Shown one piece after another: positions 54,001-61,953 of a stretch of 64,000 nucleotides of DNA (position 1 is its first letter; each line of letters begins with the position of its first letter). The stretch is from Mactromeris polynyma. Its lineage: Eukaryota; Mollusca; Bivalvia; Venerida; Mactridae. Location of the stretch: contig JASFXZ010000013.1 in the NCBI GenBank assembly GCA_032209605.1, positions 6,285,401 through 6,349,400 on the forward strand, read 5' to 3'. The translations under genes were made by a program, and so were the position numbers. The notes under the pieces were generated by a model. The model worked only from the letters and a program-made list of their open reading frames with translations. It searched no databases and had not been told where the DNA came from.

Positions 54001-56258
54001 GTGCGCCCGATGGGGTGCTCCAACACATGGTATCAGGACGACTCGACCCCCGCAAAAAAACGTCAATTTGACCCATGTACAATTCGACCCCTATTTTCCG
54101 ATTATTCGGCATGTCAATTCGACCGCTCAGATGATATGAAAATATTTGAATTCTTCTACGTAAATTATGAAATTTTAATAAAAAATCATGATTTATAAAC
54201 GCCGAATACGTCTTAATGTTGTAATATAAAATCGAAATAAAAGTATTAAAACTGTATAGGCGTTAGTTTTGGTGTATTCTTATGGCATTTTGGTGTTTTA
54301 CATGCATGTATTAAATCATTGATTTAAAGAAATAACTGAATTTATTTTTAAATTAAATACTTTTAAAGTTTGTCAGATATATATATTTATTTATTCAAGT
54401 CTCATCTTTGTACAAAACATAGATATACATACAGTAACGACTATAAAAACAAACATAAAACATTGCACAAAGCCATTCAAATAAGAATTATAAGAGACTA
54501 TATAAGCATATACCTCATACATAAAATTATACAAACTTTATACGATATATTATAATATCTTTTAAATGTACATTGATAAGCTAGAGCTTTGAATCTACCA
54601 ATTCCTTTGTATTGCAGGTGTTTTTTACTCATTATTTCATCTCTATTGTACGGCATGCATAAACATAAGTAATTAGAAAGTTTCCTTCAAACACGTTAAT
54701 TATCAATTCAATGGCCCACTTAATGATATCAAGAAATTGATTGTTAGATGTAAAATCTTTGGCCAATTATGACGCGTTAAAACTTTATCCAGCAATCAAA
54801 AGACACAGGCTTTTGATGTTAGCAACAGTTTGCCTTAATGATGACATTTTTTAATGTATGTTATATTTTGTTATCGAATATTAATGTATATATATATAAC
54901 TTGTATTTATAAATTGTTTTGTTATTTATGATTTCTGTTTGATTCATTTTCATTTGTAATAAAAAATACACATTTTCAACAGATTGTTATCTTTTTAGAA
55001 TATATTCTGAATGAATGTAAGTTGTAACTGTAAGACTGAAACTCGGACATAAACTTGAAATTTATCAAATGTTCTTGTTACTCGCCCTACACTTCTGTTA
55101 CGTTCTAAAATTTCAAAGTATAACTCTTGAGATTCAGTCATAAAATGTTTCGACAATTACACACACTTATAAAAGAAGAAATTAAGGGTCCCACTAAAAA
55201 GTGCCACGAAGTGCGACGAACCGCCACGAAACGAAAAAATACCTTTTATGCATGATTTATGATTATAAATGAATGAAAACAGGGTATGACTAAAGTACGC
55301 ATTGGAGATTTTACGGTGCATTGGGCGCATTGGAGATTTCCGATTTTATTTTATGTTATATGAAGTGTTATTTAATTATGTATGGATGAAAAATATTAAT
55401 ATTAGAAGTAATTCATAAGTGTTTAAAACAGTTCATACAAAAACATTGTTATTGTTCAATTATTAATATTAATATTAGTATACATTTATAATCATAAATC
55501 ATGCATAAAAGGTATGTTTTTCGTTTCGTGGCGCTTCGTCGTGCTTCGTTGGCACTTTTTAGTGGGACCGGAAATGAACACCTCCAATGGATAAATCAAC
55601 CAAACATAAACCCAATCGAGCAAAAGGCACATGTGTTACATTTATCCATTAAAACATAGCTACACAAAATAATAATTATAATTTATTTTGAGTAAATAAT
55701 CCTTTACACTACACCCGATAACAATACAGAGGGGTCGAATTGACTTAGCAAAATTAGGGGTCGAATTGACTTAGCAAAATTAGGGGTCGAATTGACTTAG
55801 CAAAATTAGGGGTCGAATTGACTTAGCAAAATTAGGGGTCGAATTGACTTAGCAAAATTAGGGGTCGAATTGACTTAGCAAAATTAGGGGTCGAATTGAC
55901 TTAGCAAAATTAGGGGTCGAATTGACTTAGGGGCCGATTTGGTATGGGGTCGAATTGTCCCGCAGCCCAACACATGACCCCCTAAAGACTAGAACGGCGC
56001 TCTACAGACTGAACTAACCGGGCGGCCGGCTGACCCCACACCTCTACAAATGCAAGTTGATTATTCGTATTTAATATCAGCACGGACATATAAACCATTA
56101 TATGTCCGTGGTAGCAGAACGTTTTCTAGCGTAGCCTAATTGCATGAATGGGCTATATCATTAATTATGCCAGTTTCATTTTCTATGCACCCGCAGTGAA
56201 TGAGCAGAAATTAATTAATAACTAATATTCCACAACTTACCGCGGCTCTAGTTGCCAT
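45050..56258 (-). CDS. CCNB: G2/mitotic-specific cyclin B (8 exons, 412 aa)
   Basis: Exons in transcript order: 56258-56241, 52088-51807, 50131-49937, 48756-48598, 47870-47634, 46931-46791, 46193-46089, 45151-45050 (TGA). All have GT/AG borders, and every intron is phase 0. Cyclin B activates Cdk1 to drive entry into mitosis and is destroyed by the APC/C. The destruction box RSTLGEIGN is at residues 41-49. The first cyclin box has the hydrophobic-patch motif in [18 protein letters not shown] (exon 4) and the block [19 protein letters not shown] (exon 5). [12 protein letters not shown] starts the second box, followed by [17 protein letters not shown] (exon 6). Length is normal for metazoan cyclin B. 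It resembles B1/B2 more than B3; I cannot separate B1 from B2. Confidence 0.95.
45425..45640 (+). repeat. dispersed mollusc-type repeat in cyclin B intron 7
   Basis: Contains GTGACCTTGACCTTTGACCC, then GGTTCCTCTGCTACTCAAGATG, AAGTTTGAGGATGATAGGTC, and TTATTGATCGGAAACG...ACGGACAGACATGTGC. I know this sequence order as a very abundant repeat in bivalve genomes and transcripts. The 118-codon open frame across it is incidental. Confidence 0.65.
47040..47215 (+). repeat. dispersed mollusc-type repeat in cyclin B intron 5
   Basis: AAGGGCGATAACTCCCGAGT, then GAGCGATATGGCTGG, then CATTCTGACCAAATTTGATG and AAGTTATTGAACAGATAACT. This matches a repeat type common in bivalves (the AAGGGCAATAACTC family). 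No coding content. Confidence 0.6.
47925..48115 (+). repeat. tRNA-derived SINE in cyclin B intron 4
   Basis: The head GGGGCTGTGGACAAGCGGTAA (Leu/Ser-type A-box) is followed by GACTTCAGATCGGG and the B-box-like AGTTTGAATTCC. The body contains GTCCTGCCCAGGGGCCTGCC and ATGCTTTAAGGGCCGCTAGG. I recognise this as a widespread mollusc SINE. The insertion is in sense orientation to the plus strand, antisense to cyclin B. Confidence 0.7.
49057..49454. mobile_element. MITE-like repeat with CAGGCCTTTTTCT termini in cyclin B intron 3
   Basis: Left CAGGCCTTTTTCT and right AGAAAAAGGCCTG-type ends are inverted repeats of ~13 bp. Internal words such as TTTTTTCCCAATCAGA and AAATTCCCAAAATTGG belong to a repeat type frequent in bivalves; related words occur at 62,080-62,450. 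I found no convincing target-site duplication. Its right end touches the SINE at 49,455-49,530. Confidence 0.5.
49455..49530 (-). repeat. second copy of the tRNA-Asp-like SINE
   Basis: Minus strand: AGTTAACTAAGTAACCAGG (decayed A-box side), CCAGGTTCGAATCCCGGTAG (B-box), then the tail TTTTTCGTGTTCCTCAAAAC. The B-box, GGTAGCGC and tail match the copy at 16,238-16,341, so the two define one family. Confidence 0.65.
50132..51806. other. cyclin B intron 2 with a repeat containing two CTTGCCCATTCGGG words
   Basis: No exon seen. Two copies of ACTTGCCCATTCGGGMAGAC at ~51,455 and ~51,692, about 237 bp apart in the same orientation, mark a dispersed repeat covering roughly 51,430-51,760. 50,900-51,130 has an open minus frame without a domain. 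Confidence 0.5.
52330..53813. mobile_element. Mutator-like non-autonomous element 1 in cyclin B intron 1
   Basis: The left end GGTATCCGGGACAACTCGAC and the reverse-complemented right end GGCTGCGGGACAACTTGAC are terminal inverted repeats. The 9-bp flank TATAAAACA is present at 52321-52329 and 53814-53822, as expected for a Mutator-type target-site duplication. Subterminal AACTCGACCCCTA-type words repeat at both ends. The centre (1.48 kb in total) has no recognisable transposase. Confidence 0.75.
55197..55569. mobile_element. MITE with ~85 bp inverted repeats nested in element 2
   Basis: Left GGTCCCACTAAAAAGTGCCA and right TGGCACTTTTTAGTGGGACC pair exactly. The arms continue with GCGACGAA, CGCCACGAAACGAAAAA and CCTTTTATGCATGATTTATG on both sides, with small differences. 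The ~200 bp centre is AT-rich. No obvious target-site duplication. Confidence 0.8.
55728..55935. repeat. 26-bp tandem array (about 8 copies)
   Basis: The unit GGGGTCGAATTGACTTAGCA followed by AAATTA is perfect through all central copies. The same motif occurs once near the right end of element 1 (53,755-53,800) and in diverged form near its left end, so the array is a local expansion of the element's subterminal motif. Confidence 0.92.
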
Positions 56259-56364
56259 CTTTCATTCACAATTAGCGTAATAACTCAGTGAATACAATTT
56301 ACTTCTTACAAATGAATCCTCATTGACAGTTCTCATCGAAGTAAGTTACATTCGCTGGTGTGAA

Positions 56365-56430
56365 ACTGTTCGAACAAACCGCGTGAAGATTTTGATTGGC
56401 TGCAGAGCGCTAGTCAATTTCATTGGTTGA
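56365..56430 (-). promoter_or_regulatory. cyclin B promoter: two CCAAT boxes and a CHR-like site
   Basis: Read on the minus strand, CCAAT occurs at 56426-56422 and 56399-56395, 27 bp apart, and TTCGAA lies at 56374-56369, ~110 bp upstream of the ATG. Mitotic cyclin promoters in animals typically use several NF-Y (CCAAT) sites spaced about three helical turns apart, followed by a CHR element of TTYGAA type bound by DREAM/MMB. Order and spacing fit; binding is inferred. Confidence 0.55.
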
Positions 56431-57336
56431 CTATGGATGGTTTTAAAATTCAGTATTCCGGACTATCATTTACGGAGTGTTTTCCCCTTGATTAAATTCA
56501 AATCTCCAAATGCAAATAAAATAATGCAAATGATACTGTTTAAATCCTATTACAGATTAAATTCCAAACATATGATTTCTAAACTTTACATTTGGAGACA
56601 TTTTTACGGCAAATAAAGTAAATATCACATGCATCAAATTATTTAAATGAAATTGTGTTACCCTATCAATATGTTAGAATTAAGTACATGTGTACATACA
56701 TTCTAGTTTCGTATTCTCCAGAGCGGAGATCCGTGTCTCCAGGCAATTTGGGGGTCGGACCTAGGAATCACTCAGGTCTCATCTACTATCCTTTATGAAC
56801 CGTATTCAAACCGTGAACTATATGAATATTTTGTTTCTTAAATTGATATTACGTGATAAGAGGTTAACTCTGACACGGACTATATGATTTATATCTCCGT
56901 GACTCTTACAGCAAGCAATACATATTATCAAAGACCTTAAAACCTTGATATTGTAATAAGAGCCTACCGAAAAACAGTAAGGCTGAGTAACGAGGGTAAG
57001 CTACCTAGGATGCATATGTTCACACGTTATTTAAAGCATATTATACATAATTTTAGTGGTATAAATTCATGACATTTTGAGTATAGTTTATTACATATGA
57101 AATTAAACTGGTGTCATTTAATAAAATTGTCGTTTATTATTGTTTGGTTCGTACGCTGTAATAAATAAGGTGACGTAAGGATGGCAACATTATGTATGAT
57201 ATTGCGTTTTACTCGTAATTTTAATTCTATTTGTCATAAATGAAGAATTGGATAACATAAAACTATATGATATCAAACATATTTTCAAAGTACAGTTGTT
57301 TGATGGTTATTTGATTAATTGACCACAAGCAATAAA
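56431..57336. other. intergenic stretch
   Basis: AT-rich sequence upstream of cyclin B, with no recognisable exon, RNA gene or repeat. It ends where the 21-bp array begins. Confidence 0.5.
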
Positions 57337-59145
57337 TAAAGAGGCGAATGTAATAAGTAAAGAGGGGTATGTAGTAAGTAAAGAGGAGTATGTAGTAAGT
57401 AAAGAGGCGAATGTAATAAGTAAAGAGGGGTATGTAGTAAGTAAAGAGGAGTATGTAGTAAGTAAAGAGGCGAATGTAATAAGTAAAGAGGGGTATGTAG
57501 TAAGTAAAGAGGCGTATGTAGTAAGTAAAGAGGCGTATGTAGTAAGTAAAGAGGCGTATGTAGTAAGTAAAGAGGCGTATGTAGTAAGTAAAGAGGCGTA
57601 TGTAGTAAGTAAAGAGGAGTATGTAGTAAGTAAAGAGGCGTATGTAGTAAGTAAAGAGGCGTATGTAGTAAGTTAAGAGGCGTATGTAGTACGTAAAGAG
57701 GCGTATGTAGTAAGTAAAGAGGCGTATGCAGTAAGTAAAGAGGCGTATGTAGTAAGTAAAGAGGCGTATGTAGTAAGTAAAGAGGCGTATGCAGTAAGTA
57801 AAGAGGCGTATGTAGTAAGTAAAGAGGCGTATGTAGTAAGTAAAGAGGCGTATGTAGTAAGTAAAGAGGCGTATGTAGTAAGTAAAGAGGCGTATGTAGT
57901 AAGTAAAGAGGTGTATGTAGTAAGTAAAGAGGCGTATGTAGTAAGTAAAGAGGCGTATGTAGTACGTAAAGAGGCGTATGTAGTAAGTAAAGAGGCGTAT
58001 GTAGTAAGTAAAGAGGCGTATGTAGTACGTAAAGAGGCGTATGTAGTAAGTAAAGAGGCGTATGTAGTAAGTAAAGAGGCGTATGTAGTAAGTAAAGAGG
58101 CGTATGTAGTAAGTAAAGAGGCGTATGTAGTAAGTAAAGAGGTGTATGTAGTAAGTAAAGAGGCGTATGTAGTAAGTAAAGAGGCGTATGTAGTACGTAA
58201 AGAGGCGTATGTAGTAAGTAAAGAGGTGTATGTAGTAAGTAAAGAGGCGTATGTAGTACGTAAAGAGGCGTATGTAGTAAGTAAAGAGGCGTATGTAGTA
58301 AGTAAAGAGGTGTATGTAGTAAGTAAAGAGGCGTATGTAGTAAGTAAAGAGGCGTATGTAGTACGTAAAGAGGCGTATGTAGTAAGTAAAGAGGTGTATG
58401 TAGTAAGTAAAGAGGCGTATGTAGTACGTAAAGAGGCGTATGTAGTAAGTAAAGAGGCGTATGTAGTAAGTAAAGAGGCGTATGTAGTAAGTAAAGAGGC
58501 GTATGTAGTAAGTAAAGAGGCGTATGTAGTAAGTAAAGAGGTGTATGTAGTAAGTAAAGAGGCGTATGTAGTAAGTAAAGAGGCGTATGTAGTACGTAAA
58601 GAGGCGTATGTAGTAAGTAAAGAGGTGTATGTAGTAAGTAAAGAGGCGTATGTAGTAAGTAAAGAGGCGTATGTAGTACGTAAAGAGGCGTATGTAGTAA
58701 GTAAAGAGGTGTATGTAGTAAGTAAAGAGGCGTATGTAGTACGTAAAGAGGCGTATGTAGTAAGTAAAGAGGCGTATGTAGTAAGTAAAGAGGCGTATGT
58801 AGTAAGTAAAGAGGTGTATGTAGTAAGTAAAGAGGCGTATGTAGTAAGTAAAGAGGCGTATGTAGTAAGTAAAGAGGCGTATGTAGTAAGTAAAGAGGTG
58901 TATGTAGTAAGTAAAGAGGCGTATGTAGTAAGTAAAGAGGTGTATGTAGTAAGTAAAGAGGCGTATGTAGTAAGTAAAGAGGCGTATGTAGTAAGTAAAG
59001 AGGCGTATGTAGTAAGTAAAGAGGTGTATGTAGTAAGTAAAGAGGCGTATGTAGTAAGTAAAGAGGCGTATGTAGTACGTAAAGAGGCGTATGTAGTAAG
59101 TAAAGAGGCGTATGTAGTAAGTAAAGAGGCGTATGTACTAAGTAA
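57337..59145. repeat. ~1.8 kb array of 21-bp units with higher-order structure
   Basis: The unit GTAGTAAGTAAAGAGGCGTA plus T is repeated about 85 times. The left edge has ~63-bp blocks alternating GCGAAT, GGGTAT and GAGTAT forms. The rest is nearly perfect, with scattered variants (ACGTAAAG, GTGTATG) that recur in a repeated order, a sign of higher-order amplification. The 432-codon open frame (57911-59209, VVSKEAY repeats) exists because 21 is a multiple of 3 and the unit lacks a stop in that frame; I do not regard it as a gene. Confidence 0.93.
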
Positions 59146-60178
59146 CGAGGAATCTAAGGAGACAACAAGGGGTGATGAAATGGATGGAATACACCACAGG
59201 ACAAGCTAAGAAAGTCCGTGACCACGTGCCGAAATGGTAGAGAGAAGAACACGAGTATTATATCAAGTCAATTATATATTAATACTGCACATGTGGAAAG
59301 GGAAACTTAACATACATCTAAAACATAAATCGAAAAAATAACCACGTCGCGATTTACAGCCTTGGTATTGTCAGTAAAAATACTTTGGTGATTTAACAGC
59401 TAACTAACTTCATACTTAACCGCTATATAGACATTGCTTCCACCATACACACATAAATTGACTAAGTAGAAAGTGACTAATCCATATAGTAACTGATTAA
59501 TCATTACGCAAACAACACAATATACATGATCAATAAATTAGTATATCAAGTAAGCAAGCCGCATCAGTCAGTCCTGCTCTCAGCAACTAAATTATTCTAT
59601 ATTAGGGATGCAAGAGAACAACACAATCTAGCTAAATAAATAACATTGAATAAGACAATTGGATATACGACGTTAATTAGACATAACCTTAAATGCCGGA
59701 GATTAAATACTGGTGCAAGGAAATGGAAATTAATAAAAAGACAAAAAGAAATAAAATAAAGATCGATTAATTTATTAAGAAAACGAAACAAATTTATGTT
59801 TATACTAAGAAAGGATTAAGTTATGCTATGAAGCAGTCACATAAATTGAAAGTTTGTGTTGGTGTTGCTAAATGACGTCATTATGAAATAATATATAATA
59901 AAACCAGAAGTTGGGAAAAATGTAACGTATAGATATGGCTCAATGATAATGAGATAATTCATAGAGGGCTAAAGGTGGTTTATTTCACATTTCAGTCCAA
60001 GTAGACGAGTTTAAGCTAGAGTGGAATCGGTTCACTTGTCTTGGTGTGTCTTTGGTGTTATAAGGATCGACCTACGGCAGAATGGAACATTAAGTTAAAA
60101 CCTGGAGGTTGTAGTGGGGAGGCACTGTCTGATGTGTGTGGCGTTCCCTGTAGCAACTTATTCTCTCGCTTTTAAGAC
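59146..60178. mobile_element. second long copy of the long-inverted-repeat element family
   Basis: 59,160-59,500 matches 5,930-6,270 of the first element (ATGGATGG...CACAGGACAAG; GATTTACAGCCTT; TTTAACAGCTA-CTAACT; ACATAAATTGACTAAGTAG). 60,100-60,178 is the conserved right terminus (GGGGAGGCACTGTCTGATGT, GTGGCGTTCCCTGTAGCAAC). The left arm is missing; the 21-bp array occupies its place. No coding capacity recognised in the centre. Confidence 0.7.
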
Positions 60179-60179
60179 T

Positions 60180-61320
60180 GTAAGATAAACTTTATTTTTT
60201 TATTTTGAGTCGACAGGAAAACTAAAGCTAAGATGAGTGATTTTACGATCAACTATATAAATCACATTAAATATAATGAAAACAAGTGTATAGAAGCTGA
60301 AATAAACATTGTACAGCTCAATTTGCACGCACGAAAGACAGAAACAAAGAAACAAATATTATGTACAACATTTAAAGCATGTCCATATAGATTGTAATAG
60401 AGATGGAATTTAAAACTGCATAAAGCATAATGAGGCAATAAGACAATCAATACATTAGTGCAAAGTCAAATCACCGAGGAAAAAACCTTTATGTGAATAA
60501 TACGATGTTTTACTTTAAAAAATCATATTACAAGAAGTGACATGGATTAAATATTCATGTTGCAAAATGGTGTTTTGACAGTAGAGGACAAATTATTAAA
60601 CTGAAGGTCAAAGACATACGAATATTGACACCGAGCAACAAACTGTACTGGGTAAACACCTTCACTGTATGCTTGTGATTACCATTAATTCATGGCTCAT
60701 CAATTAACATCCTTCAACTGAAAATAAAATTTAAAATTTCGCAGCATTATGAAGAAAAACTTTTTCCAAATTCATTTTGAAAATGTAAAACAGTGTTGTT
60801 GTGATTATATATTAGTCAATTGTTATCAATGTTTAGAGTATGGATAGAAATAAGTTTCTTAAAACCACCTTCAGGAGGACATGTCTGCTGCGAGGAGTTT
60901 GTACGATAGGATACGGCTAAACCGTACTTTATCTCTTTCCCTCGGAACAACAACAACAACAAACTTTTCTTTAAATGTTAAAATGTATTTAAATGGGTTT
61001 TTAACAGATGCAAGCATTAATCATTAAATTTATTTAAGCAAAAAAGGTATGTGCATATGTAATGTTACATGCAATATAGTTTACTCTTCGTAAGATATTT
61101 TGTTTATGCAGCAATTAAGTCTTTAAGATTCAGTTTCTAACTGTATCATGTTTCGGATAGACGTTATATGGACACAAAAGCCAGAAAATGAACACTTGTT
61201 GATTTATGGCGTACTAGAGATGTTCTTGACGGTAACTCATGAATATTGAATTTATCTAACAAATTGGCCAAAAAACCACAGCGAAGTGCGGGTTGTGGTA
61301 CAAGCACAGCTTTAATTTTA
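60180..61320. other. gene-free stretch
   Basis: AT-rich intergenic sequence; no exon or repeat recognised apart from a small ACAACAACA run at 60,946-60,961. Open frames at 60262-60450 and 61164-61376 (minus) have no domain. Confidence 0.45.
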
Positions 61321-61326
61321 AAACGG

Positions 61327-61633
61327 GTGCACGATGAAGCGTACCATTGCCGAAGCGTACCGCCTAAGTGTACCATTTAACGACGAAGCGTACCATCTAT
61401 ATATTATATTGGTTAATACCTAGCAATTGTAATTGTTTTCCAAGCAGGCTTCTTTTACTAAAACATTACAAACTGGTAATTACCCTTTGTAATTAACTTG
61501 AAAGAATAGTAAACTAGTAAACACACATTTGAATAAATAAATTTAAATAATATTTAGGTGGTACGCTTGGTCATACAAACTGGTACGCTTCGTCGTGGTA
61601 CGCTTGTGCAATGGTACGCTTCGTCACACATTC
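61327..61633. mobile_element. MITE with multiple GAAGCGTACC words in inverted arms
   Basis: The left arm has GATGAAGCGTACCATTGC, CGAAGCGTACCG and GACGAAGCGTACCAT. The right arm has the reverse complements (GGTACGCTTCGTCGTGGTAC, GCAATGGTACGCTTCGTC). Both arms together form an imperfect palindrome around a ~180 bp AT-rich centre. Ends and target duplication are not precisely defined. Confidence 0.65.
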
Positions 61634-61953
61634 GCTTAAAAAACAAGTTTCCCTAAAATTTTTAAGCTAGGGGTCCTTGGATCCTCGTGTTTGACAAATT
61701 AGGGGCCCTAAGTACATTTGCAAGGTTCCAGATGTGCATTTTATACTTGACAAAAGTACAAAAGTTTATTTTAGGGGTCCCAGGGATGCACAGTAAGTGG
61801 AAAATTGAAGTCCTTAGAAAGAAACGGGAGTCGGGGACTTAAAATTTCTGTGTCAGGGAAATCCATGTTAAAATGTTGTGACAATTTCAATGTTTTATAC
61901 GATTAATTAGTAATGTATTATGTAACCTGTTTATTTTTACGACAGGTTAAATC

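Larger units (their letters stand above)
54030..55967. mobile_element. Mutator-like non-autonomous element 2 in cyclin B intron 1
   Basis: Left end GTATCAGGACGACTCGACC and reverse-complemented right end GGCTGCGGGACAATTCGAC are inverted and related to element 1. Perfect 9-bp duplications CAACACATG flank it (54021-54029 and 55968-55976). It contains a nested MITE (55,197-55,569) and a 26-bp array near the right end made of its own subterminal motif. No transposase is visible. Confidence 0.78.
53985..56040 (-). repeat. tRNA-derived SINE split by Mutator-like element 2
   Basis: Rejoining the flanks of element 2 and reading the minus strand gives a tRNA head: GGTTAGTTCAGTCTGTAGAG (A-box) in 55,968-56,035, and GTTGGAGCACCCCATCGGGC (decayed B-box and 3' arm) in 53,985-54,029. 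Neither half alone looks like a tRNA. The bases shared by the two halves, CAACACATG, are the target-site duplication. Confidence 0.65.

Noticed and set aside
57337..59145. CRISPR-like regular repeat
   Set aside because: Units are contiguous with no spacers, and the surroundings are eukaryotic intergenic DNA, so this is a satellite.
57911..59209. 432-codon open frame of VVSKEAY repeats
   Set aside because: It arises from a 21-bp satellite without stops in that frame, starts inside the array, has no promoter or splice context, and continues only briefly past the array. The upstream part of the array carries an in-frame TAA.
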